A program made the position numbers and the translations under genes. DNA of 64,000 bases from Pisolithus tinctorius (Eukaryota > Basidiomycota > Agaricomycetes > Boletales > Pisolithaceae): the NCBI GenBank assembly GCA_024663395.1, contig JANFAH010000018.1:310001-374000 (forward strand), in the 5' to 3' direction. This document shows positions 1 to 10,700 of the stretch, piece after piece; the stretch's first letter is position 1, and each line of letters starts with the position of its first letter. Below the pieces are notes generated by a model, which saw nothing but the letters and a program-made list of their open reading frames with translations, ran no database searches and was not told the DNA's origin.

Positions 1-159
1 AGCTATTTGGCACATGTTTGATAACATTCTTTGACACTTTGAGGCTGTGGTTGATGTTGAAAGAAAGGACATGAGGCACAAAAAATTGTGCAAGGACATT
101 GATAACAACAAGACACAATTGACGGCAGTAGACATGTGGGATGATAGACATTCTGCAAC

Positions 160-2298
160 CTAAGCACAGGCTCCTGACCTCACAGCATTCCAATCCTCCT
201 CTGCATACTGCATAATCAGAATAGCTGTCCCAACCTCAATCCCAAGCCACACCTGCAAGTCTTGGAGCTTGACAAATGTGGGAGTTAGCTGTGATATACA
301 AACAAAACCCTTCTTCACCAGCATGTGCCCAAATGGTGCAAAAGTCACACCATCAGCATTCTGTTGCTCATTGAGATCAAGAGATGAAAACCACAAAATG
401 ATGTCAGTGGGTGGGAGTGGGGGTGAAGATGATGTACTGGGAGATGATGTCAGTGTTGGATCATGAGGGTGGGTCTGAGAGGGCTGATTGGGATTGTAGT
501 ACTGTCCAAAATTACTGATTGGGTTCTCGAGGGGCTGGTTAGGTGGGTAGCATCCAAAATTACCCATTGGATAGCCCAAATTTGGTTGCATGTAAGGAGG
601 GAGGAAGCCATATGGCCCACCAGGAAACCCTGCCAGTAGATGTCCCATTTGCGGCACTGTCGTAGCTGTGCAGCTACATGGCTTTGTGTCACCAGTCTGG
701 ACCCCAATAGGTTTCTCATCCACAGTCACTTTCCCTTCCATCTGATATCATTACAAACCATAAGTGTATTGTAGGGCTGAATGAAAAAATGAAACATACA
801 ATTTCAGCAGCCCAGTATAACAAATTAGAGTGAGTCAGATGATAGCAAACACTGCTCCCACTTGGAGAATAGCAGTATTGTGGGGACTCGGGGCCTTTTG
901 AGTGCATTCCACATTTCCAGTGGTCCTGGAGTTTAGCAGTTCTTCACAATGACTGTTTCCCTCTAACTGGCCAGTGGCTGCTGGAGCAAGCTTATTTCTT
1001 CTAGAGGATATTGTACGTGAGTCCGTTTTACCCTAAAAATAATGTAAGGGACTTTGAATATGTGTGAAAGCAACTCATACATACTGGCACATTATTGACA
1101 TTACCAGGATTTCCAGCACCTCCATCTTCGAAGCACACAACAACACTCTTCCATGGTTGGGTGGATAGCTTTCCATTGGTGAGACATTGTGGGAGGATGA
1201 GCTCCCCCATCCTTTTCTTGAAAATATCAAGTTCCTCACCTGTATTTATTGAAGTTACTCCAGCTTTGGCCTTATCAGAATCTAATTGATATTGTAGTAA
1301 AATATGCACAGGAAAACATTCTAATTTTTCAGCAACAGTGTGACAAAGATCGTTGAGCAAGATATTGGATGACACCTCAAAGGGTGAATTTGATCCATCG
1401 GGTCAGTGAACGACACACTGGATCATGAAGGCTAGGGTGAAGTCAGTGAGTTATACAATAGGTTTAGAAAATAATAACATACAGTGTGTTTTGGGCTCCT
1501 CAGTGGTGACTGCTTCAGCCACTGCCATCTTTGAGCTGCCCTTGGGTCTTCCAGGCTGCCATTTGCCAGGGGCATGTCCAACTGTTGGTTTAGAACACTG
1601 GCAGAGATATTGTGTGATGCACCTGTCAAGGTCTTCTGAACCTGAGGTCAAATTTCCCCCATCATTGGAGTCATCAGTACTGTTCATCGAGACATCCATG
1701 TTGATCTCTTCAACACTTCCACTTTCATATGTCTCCATCCCAATATCTGAGTTGTAGCCAGTGATACCACTGATGAACTCAGTTGTGGTAGGTACATCTA
1801 ATTGAAAAAAGTCAGTGCCAGGGTTGTATGTGTCCTCAAGTTCAGGGATGGGATTCGATGAAGGGATGTTGCATGTTGGTGCGATGCTGGCCTTGTTTTT
1901 TTGCACTGTTGACTCTAGCTGGCATTGGTGTCTGGCCCAGCTATCAGTTGGACCCATGGTGGTGGGTTGTGGAGTGGCACTATTGGGTTTTTCATGTCCT
2001 TGGCCCTTGCTTGCCCTGCTGGTCCCTTGAGCATCCATGGGTGGAGTGGTGTTGCTATGAGTCCAAGTTTGACTTTCCTGAGGAATACACTCAGATCCAC
2101 TCTTTGTGCATGCAGAGCATGCAGCAGCTCCAGAAGACATGTTACAATGTATCTTGTGCTTTTGACAGTTAGAGCATGCCCCAGGTTTTAGTCCAGTGGA
2201 TTCTGTAGCATAGGTGTGAGTGAGTGAGACACTGTGATGCAAGTCAGAAATGCACCTATCATGGGCTGAGCATTCTTGCTATGCTTTTTTGGAGGCAT
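160..2298 (-). CDS. Six-cysteine (Zn2Cys6-like) multi-exon protein, function unknown
   Basis: An ATG at 2298 opens a peptide beginning MPPKKHSKNAQ. After a short intron near 2215-2240 the reading continues to a compact cysteine block (CSNCQKHKIHC, then CSAC and a last Cys), which resembles a fungal Zn2Cys6 cluster. The middle of that exon is low-complexity Ser/Thr/Pro/Gly and acidic. A second exon (about 1097-1375) encodes a globular piece (SSNILLNDLCHTV to VVVCFEDGG) and ends at a clean GTATGT donor. A further exon follows near 855-1027. The last exon (about 160-775) has a Gly/Pro/Tyr-rich linker and then a conserved C-terminal domain with LGIEVGTAILIMQYAEEDW before a TAG stop. I recall proteins of this composition as lineage-expanded in mushroom-forming fungi, without a known role. 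A transcription-regulator role is only suggested by the cysteines. The exact first exon boundary is uncertain. Confidence 0.55.
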
Positions 2299-2300
2299 GG

Positions 2301-2321
2301 ATGTTCAATGTTCAATGTTCA
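2301..2321. repeat. Short tandem repeat, ATGTTCA x3
   Basis: Three perfect tandem copies of the heptamer ATGTTCA lie just upstream of the Cys6 gene start and downstream of the Tc1-like relic. The rest of 2322-2485 shows no feature I can support. Confidence 0.8.
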
Positions 2322-2485
2322 AATCCAATGTTTGACTGGTAGCATGGATGCAGTAAGAGAGTTTATGTATTTGTATGGTCTCCAAAGCCTCATGTTGCCT
2401 AGCACTTTACATGATCTCACAGGCTACCGGTCACAACTACAACATTCTCATTCACTACAGGAAGGACAAGATGCAAATATGTCTA

Positions 2486-3690
2486 TCAAATGTAACCACA
2501 ATGTGAGTACCAACCAAATGAATCCTCCAGAGTAATGACACACAAAGCCTTGAGTAGGGTGGTATAGATTTCTTTGTCTGACAGCTCTGTCATGGCCATT
2601 CGAATGAAATCTCCATTGCAGCAGAGGTGATACTTCATAGCCAAAAAGGCAAGTTCAATTGGGTTGAGATCAGGAGAGTATGGTGGCAAGTATTCACATC
2701 ACATTCCACTGTTCAACAATCAGCTTGTAAAATATATGAAATGACAATGACTAGAAATTACCTAGCTTCAATCAAGTTCTGAATGTCTGCATGCTTGTGG
2801 ATCTGGCAGTTGGCCATCACAATCACTGAATTTGGTGCTGGATAGGGTTGCATGTTGTTGAGTAATCCTTTGATGAAGCACATGAATGTCTCTGTACAAA
2901 AAGATCCCTCGACAATGTCACAGTGCAGAATACCATCAACAAGTGAAAGTGCTGGGAGAACAGAAAAGCTTCAATGCACTCAGCAGGAACCACAACAACT
3001 CAGGATAAGGACTTACCATTGCCCATGCACAAAATCGCCTTGCACTGAGCTTTTGTTCCTCTGATTGACCATGCTCTCCCATGATAGGTTGTGCAGCGGT
3101 CAACAGAACTCTTGTTGACAAATACCAATTGTTCCAGTTCATATTTCCCTATCCTAGCAATATACTCAAGGCACTTTTGCACAGAATGTTCTGCTGCAAC
3201 ACATGTAATCTGTAGAAGTGAGCACACAATGGTATAGACATGAAAACAACTCAACTTGTACCTTTTTCATCATAAATCCTGATCTATGAAGGGTTCACCA
3301 AACAGTCGAATGTGAAACTTCAACACCACAGAATACTGCCAGCATTTCCTGGAGTTCATCAAGGTAGAGATCAGGTGATTTCCAAATAGTGCCAAGCAGA
3401 AACTACAATGATATCAGTATGACATATGTAGCATGCCAAGTGGTCATGAAAATTATAGCACATACCTCAACATCAACATCCCAGAGATGCTGATTATTCT
3501 TCTGTTCAGTTTGAGCTGACTTCTCCTCTGAGTTTGGGATGGTCCCATGAACATGAAAATGAGAAATTATGCATCAGACAGAGCAGGTGGAGAGGTCAAG
3601 GCACATAGCAATTTCTTCATTTTTGAGCTGCCTGGACAATCGTACGATGGCCCATTGTATCTCGGGGGCAATTTTCTGCCCTTGTCACAT
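2486..3690 (-). pseudogene. Tc1/mariner-family transposase relic
   Basis: Read on the minus strand, fragments of a Tc1-like transposase appear in the right order. First is an N-terminal helix-turn-helix (PEIQWAIVRLSRQLKNEE, about 3600-3670). A second winged-helix-like segment (SPDLYLDELQEMLAV, SHSTVWRTLHRSGF, about 3270-3400) follows. Next come the first catalytic region (LVFVNKSSVDR, about 3095-3125), the second (VIVMANCQIHKH, about 2785-2825) and the C-terminus with PPYSPDLNPIE, ending in TGA at 2486-2488. It is dead: there is an in-frame TGA at 3574-3576, another directly after the ATG at 3688-3690, and the usual acidic residues are replaced (FVDES to FVNKS, VMDN to VMAN, compared with the family pattern). 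I found no terminal inverted repeats. Family assignment rests on the PPYSPDLNPIE block and the order of segments. Confidence 0.85.
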
Positions 3691-4645
3691 GCCTTCAACA
3701 CACTGGCAGTCAGTAACTTCCCAAGTATGAAGTACCGAGGCAGCCCAAAACACCGATTTGAAAAAAGTCACCTGTAAGTAATCAGTCAACCCTAGTTGCA
3801 ATCTCTGATTTTTTCCGAGTCGAATGGCGTTGTTTTTACTGATTTCCGAGTGGTTGATGGGGAGATATGGTCGACGGAAGTTGGGTGCTTTTTTTCTTAC
3901 ATAAAAAGTCACGTGGCCAACTTGCCTGAAATAGACAGTTATCCAAACAACCGTCCTGACCATCACAAACAATTGTTGACTTGTTGTTTCTCTTGATCAC
4001 TACGTACGGTTTTGTGCACAACTTCGTGTCCGTTCCAAAGTTCTTGTCGATATGAAAGTCGACTACTGATACCATGGAGACGTGATACGATTTTGGCACT
4101 ACCGTCTTCAGGTTGCCTTGGATATTGTTCTTTTCTTTTCTTTCTTTTTTGGATATGGTTATGTTAGCTGCTGGCCAGCGTTGACTGCCTTCGACGCCAC
4201 GTCTCTACGTGTGGTTGCGGGCAGAGCAACGGTGGTCTCCTAGTCTCCAGCTAGGGGTGGCTGGTCCAGGGAGAGGCTTTTTGTTGTGCATTCTTCACTA
4301 TCAGGCGCGCGGTCCGCTATCACGATAAGCGATTCGCAATGGATCACCGCTCGTTCGTTGTTGTGGGGAATCACGCGCACGGGCAAGGAGTTTTGCTGAA
4401 TTACTGTGTGTCAACGTTCTCTCCTTTCACTGCGTGCGTGGATCAGACCGCTATATTTTGTACTTGACCGTGCCTCGCTCTTTGCAGCCAGTGCCCTAAA
4501 CCCCAATTCACCCCTTTTTCGTGGTTGCTCGTGGGCTCCTGTGTGATCGATCTGCGGCGCTGCATGGAGTTCATAGCTTCTCTACAGCATGTAGTCTGAT
4601 TACGTGCCTCATGTCTGACCTTGTGCGGACCTTAATCTTCTGGGG
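3691..4645. other. Intergenic region upstream of gene A, no gene seen
   Basis: Short open frames exist on both strands but none has a recognisable domain, a splice pattern or a start context. There is a pyrimidine-rich tract near 4130-4152. The last 150 bp are homologous to the region upstream of gene C (shared GGCGCTGCATGGAGTT near 4556 and GATTACGTGCCTCATGTCT near 4596), so this part is probably promoter. Confidence 0.6.
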
Positions 4646-4654
4646 TATTTAAAT
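4646..4654 (+). promoter_or_regulatory. Probable TATA-type box of gene A (TATTTAAAT)
   Basis: TATTTAAAT lies 50 bp before the chosen ATG at 4704. The same nonamer stands about 55 bp before the ATG of inverted paralogue C (34619-34627), within a block that is otherwise only partly conserved. Conservation in two copies is the evidence; the transcription start is not known. Confidence 0.5.
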
Positions 4655-4703
4655 AGGGTAGAACGAGTCATGACAAGGTTTCAACCCCACTCTTTGCGCA
4701 GCC

Positions 4704-7700
4704 ATGGATTCTGGTCCACCCAAGGACGCCTTTCATGACAGTGACAGCGAAGAAATACATGTGTATACCCCTCGAGACAAAGGAAAGCGAAGGGCGGATG
4801 GTGTGTAAATGTCAGACTGACCAGCGACCTCGTCATTGCTCACTGTTTCTTCCGTAGACTCTTTCTACAACAACGTGTCTGCTGGGAAACCTGGCAGTTC
4901 TGGTTCTGCAACCGATATGGGCGGTCACAACCGCCCTTCTCATACCTTCTCTATGGATCTGGATGCTCCAAGTGTGGATGAGAATGACTCCGAGTCGACC
5001 ATATCGATGGCCATCTCCGAGTCGTCCGCGTACAAGCGCCTCATGGCCGATGCCTCATCAAGTGATGAAGAATCGCTGTATGAGAGCTTGTACGAGTCAG
5101 CAGTTGATCAAGATGAAAAGTCGAAAGCAGCGACGGATGACGACGTGAGTAGATTCCCTTTATCCACCAGGCGACTATCAATAAGTTGATACGTAGATGG
5201 ACGTCGATGTTCCTCTTCATACACTTGACCACCTCGATCTGGCCTCCTCTGTCAAAGGATTGTACAGGATCCTTGATCTGATTACCGAACAAGGCAGCGG
5301 CGGGCTGGGTAATGATTTTGCTCCTGATAACCGACCCGGGCGCTTATGCTTCCCTCAGTCGACAAGATCATTATCTCTCAAAATTCATTGAAAGCTTTCA
5401 TCAATACTGTTTGTCCTGGCGCGTATGCGTCCCTGACGAAGGTTAATTTCAAGGCATTGGATCGGTATATTGTAAAACCCGTCGGCGTGTATGGAAGCAA
5501 AGAAGAGATCGTCCGATTCCTTTCAGAGCTTCAGGTTGTTGATGACGCTTTGTATGTTGTTTGCCCAATGCCAACTGCTGACCGTTCTTGACGATGCTTC
5601 TACCTTTGTTAGGGCTGCACAACTACTTGCAGACCCGAGTATTGCTGGACCAACGAAGCCCACCCTTCGATCAGGTCTCTACCTTCTTCGACCAACGGAA
5701 CCGTATGGTCAAACGGAACAAATCTTCGTCGTATACTGGCCTCAGGAAAACACTTGGGATGATTCTGCACCCTCCCAAGTCCGCCGAAATCGTGTGACCT
5801 TCATGAGGTTCGTTCACGTCGCACAAATGTTTCTTCGTATGCATGCTTATGATTCACAGGTACCTCACCAAGATGTGTGACCAAGTCGTTTCATTAATTT
5901 CTTCCGCGCACGCGCAGACTATTGTCTGGAATGACGGGGATGAGGACGATGACGAAGCCAGGGACGAAGATGATGAAGGAGATAGAATCATCAACTGCGT
6001 TGTGGACAGAACGACCGAGCAGGAAGAATCAGTGCAAGTACGAGAAGGCTTTAAGGTATGGGTTCTCATGCTCCTTTACGCCCCGAGGCTAAAAGGTTTG
6101 TCGCAAAGGTTCCATCTGGGTACATCACCTACGCGGACTCAGCCTCAGAAGCATCCGCGGAGCAATGCCCAACGAAACCATTTTTGCTCTTCGGGGAGAC
6201 TGCTCAAGGTTTCATGACCATACAGCACCAGCCGGCTAAACGCGTATCCGATTCTTTCAAGGCGCGATCCTTCACAACTCTTCAACTAGAAAATCAGCTG
6301 TAAGTCTCTGTTCGACTGTGTAATGGTGGCCTTGACGTCAACATCAATCGTCTTCAGCATGTCCGATCGTCTTAGCCTCAGTGAATCCCTGGATGATCAA
6401 GCATTAAGTATCCTTGTACGCAGCGGCCTGAAGAAACGTTTTCATGACGAATGTAACAAGTGGACACACGAATCCACTGCTGTTGGAGCCCGATGCAAGA
6501 GAATACAAACGGATGAATTGGAGAAAATGAGGGCTACTCTCAACAAAGAAGAAGAAAACTTAACTTTAGCAATCCACGAGGCCGTCGTGAACACAGCTTT
6601 GGACTTATATCCGTAAGTCATTCAAATCTGGTGCATTACTATATCTATTTATCGCCGGCTTACTGCAGCTTCCTCGAACGAGAATCATTTCCTTGTCCCG
6701 GAGCGCATCAAGCAGACACGCCAGGTGAGGGCCAGCACGGACAAGCATAAGAAGTATTATCTTATTATATCTCAGTGTCCTTCCGGGAAATCATTGAGCT
6801 TTATCCCAAAGCGCATGAAGTTTTTCAGCAGAACATCAAACCGGTCAGAAAGATCAGTAACCACAAGTTCAGAGACATTAAGGATCGACTATGCCTTTTT
6901 GTTGAGTTTACTTCTCGTGCTGGCGAAATCAATAAAAATAAGCGTCACGAGATTGCGAAAGCTGCTGCGAAGGAAGGGTTTACAGCCGCCAAAAGTGCCC
7001 TGCGGGATGCTTTCAGAACCTCACGCGTCGTCCGGCTCTATGATCACTATGTTGCGCCGGCTTTGTCTGGTGCAAAAGAAGACCCGAAGGCCGCTTTCGC
7101 CGAACGTATTCTCTGGGAAGCTCGCGACAAAGCGAACGATATCTCGGACAGCCGGTTCTTGAAGGATATTGTCAAAGCAGAAGTTATCCAGGAGGATTCG
7201 GAGTTGACAGCCCTGGTCCACGAAGCAAATAACAAGGTACAACCGTACTTGGGCGCTACGATACCCCATGTCGTGAAGAAACTTGTCGGGTTGATCAGAA
7301 ACACTCAGGAGGACACAATAAGAGAAGGGATCAAAGCCGCTACTGAAAGCCGAGAGGAACAAGAGAAGCGCCAGCTCAGATTGCAATTAATTCGTCATGT
7401 TAATGATTCAACGAGCCAAACCCAGCAACCGTAGGTCCTGAAGCTTTCGAGTGGCCACTCGTTGACCATCCACCAGACACACCCTCATCATCCAATCGGT
7501 TGAAGAGAATAAATCGTACTACTCGTATTATACTTCCCCATCACAATGCAAAGTCTCGGGTGCGCGAGAGACCCAAGAGGATCCCATGACGTGTTTTACT
7601 ATTCATACCATGAGCCTCACGGAGCAGGACAAACATGACGTACAGCTGGACGCATCCATCATTCCTTCTCCCCGTTTTCGTTTCGAGCATAAATTCCGGT

Positions 7701-10700
7701 TAACTCAGGGGTACACAGTTTTGTACGTATCCTTCCAACTCCTCAAAGTGCTATGTAGGACTTACCCATTGCTAGGCGTGCGCAGTTGCTTGAAGGAGAG
7801 AAGTTACTGCTGATTGTCACAGACCGTGTTGGCAATTTGACGGTTTATCTCGATCACCTAACCGCTATCGATGCAGCGATTGCACGAGGGCGCGGAAAAA
7901 TTTTGAACCGCGAGAAGATCGGTCAGGATTTCGTCCTTGCGTTCGATGAGTCCAAGCGGATGTTGAGCATCGTCTCTTCTGACAAGGTGTGTAGGCTGTG
8001 GATTTCGGGTTCTACGGTATGTCTCACAACGCGATCGTTGACCTGTAGCTATTACTACACATCTTTGTGTACGACGACACGCGAGGCTTCCAAGCCTTAG
8101 GAAGTTCTATTAACTTGAACACATGGTACAATGAAGGGACATCCATCCGTCATGCGTGCTTTGTCAGTGGCAGTGAAGAGCTCCTGCTCGTAGATTCTCA
8201 GGCCCTGGCTAGGATATACTCCCTAGTTACGATGCAGTTTCGGTCAGTTGAATACGGTACTCTGCGAACCGGCGCTCATTAATCTGACAGACCCGCGACA
8301 CTGAACCTCCACCACATCCCGTCGAGCATCCATTCCGCTCCAGACGGGTCGTGTGTACTAGTTTCTCATGAGCATGGAACTGGCCACACGTTGACTGCGT
8401 ATCACTGGGATTCCTTTGGATCGACAGAGGGCATCGAGCTTAACGTGCCCAGCCTTCCAGTTGGCGAGCCGTTCGTGGTCACATCACTAGTCTCCAAGTC
8501 GGCCGTTCACCTTTTGTGGCTTGACTTTTCTGCTCGGCGATGTCAATCTTATGCGTTGGACATCACCCGTCGGGTGACCGAGTTCATGTTCCGAGAGAAG
8601 ATTGGTCGCAATGGGTCTAAACGAACGGAAAATACGACAGCGCATAATTGCCTGGTAGACTGTCACTCGGAAGTCTGGATTCGTTTCCCAGTCCTCGCTG
8701 CGGTGCAACGGGAGACTATATCCTCTGCCAGTCTTCGGAGCCAGAGAAGTCTGGTCTTCGTTACTGACCGTGACTTCCAAATGTTTCCACAACATTTTTC
8801 CAATATGATCTACAATTTCGAGCGCACGAGTAAGAAGCCTGCTGGTGATGTCCTCAAATCTGTCAAGGTGTCAGCTGCCGCCTTTTCCGTCTTCGTGCAA
8901 GAGTTATGTGGCACCACTCCGTGGAACGTCTCGCAATATAGGGCAGGCGAATGGATTGTCGATTTCCTGTGTTTGATCCCAATTCACATCGCGTTGACAA
9001 AAGAAAATCGCTTTATCCCCCTCAAAGATGGTGTATATTCCCCGGAGTTGGAAAGATCACTTTTAGGTGCCGAGGTGAATCGCATCGTAGACAGTATCTC
9101 CTTCGGGTGGTACGAGTCTCTCTTTCAGTCCTATATGGCAACCAAGGTAATGCTTATTTGATGTTCCCGGATCTTGCTTATGACCTGACAGCCCGTTCGA
9201 GTGGTGTCGTCCATGGGAGAACAATCTGTTGGGAAGAGTTATGCTCTTAATCATCTCGTGGACACATCATTTGCGGGATCTGCGATGCGTACGACTGAGG
9301 GTGTCTGGATGTCTGTCACGCCAACAGAGAAGGAGCTCATTGTAGCTCTAGATTTTGAAGGTTCGTCAACCGTCGTTCGTTCGTTGTATTTTTTTCAGTA
9401 CCCATCCCTTTTTTCAGGTGTCCACAGTATCGAACGGTCGGCTCAAGAAGATACACTACTCGTCCTTTTTAACACTGCAATCTCAAATCTAGTAAGCTTG
9501 TTCCTATAGCGAAGAAAACATAGACGAGAATGACCTGTCTCTAGGTCCTTTTCCGCAATAACTTCGCACTCAGTCGTGATATCGCAGGGTTATTCCAGTC
9601 CTTCCAGTCTAGTGCTACTGTTCTGGATCCTGCAGCAAATCCGTCACTATTCCAATCGACTCTGGTTATCATTATCAAGGTGCGCCGCGCTTGCGACAAT
9701 TGGACTTTAATATCTGATAACCAATTCCAGGATGTTGTTGAGGCGGATAGGTCGGAGATAGCTAGAGAGTTGGTTCATATTATAGCTGTGGGGATTCCCT
9801 CAACTAACGAGCTGCCAGATTCACTCTGAAGTTCCAACGAATTGTGCAAGACGAACAAGAAGCAAACTTCATCACTCGACTTCATGCAGGAAAATTGGCG
9901 ATCATTCCTTGGTGCGCATTGCAAGTGGAGTTGTAGGAGATGTAGTCTAATTCCTTACAGGCCCGTCATTGAATCTAAGGAATTCTACAAACTATTCCCA
10001 ACGCTAAAGCGGCGCTTGGATCAGCAAGTCGTAACGCACCATGCCGCTGGCGAATTCCTTCACAAGGTGAAAACGTTGATGGCGAAGCTCAAGGTTAGTA
10101 TAACTACTTGCAGGATGACTGCTTTTAACATTACTGCATCAGGCCAATGATTGGGGGGCAATGTCGCGTGCGTTTGTATGTACTGGTGACTTAGTACCAC
10201 TCACTTTTTTCCAGAGACTATGGCATCTCATCGGGCGCAGCTCCTGTCATCGTTACTTGCGAATGCATTAGCTTTTGGCTTCCAGGAAGTCCATCCTGAG
10301 CGAGAGCCGCTGAAGGTAGCTCCTATCCACCTCTGTCTTGAAAGTTCTAATTGTCCTTAGAACCTTGACACTGATATGCCTGTGGAGCTGCCTGACACTG
10401 AATCATATTTATTCCTCGCAGTTGGAATGGCCCCGCAGTCAGAAGTTCGTGAGCAAGCACTAACCACGCTTCAGAGTTCCTGGGAACGTTATCACGGCCG
10501 TCAACACACTCCTGATTCAGAGTGGGTGGAGGCCCTGTCCCAATACCTCGAGGGCATCGTTAATCTACGAATCGACCATGTACAAGAATGGCTTTCACAG
10601 AATTTGGTGCGTTTCCAGACGGGCCACGCAAGCATCGAGGAACTTCGACGGAACTTCGACGGTGCCACTGTCGATCTGAAGAGCAATGTACAGCTCTGCA

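Noticed and set aside
3547..4099. Overlapping open frames on both strands before gene A
   Set aside because: Those up to about 3690 are antisense to the Tc1 relic; the rest have no domain and no conservation with the region upstream of C.
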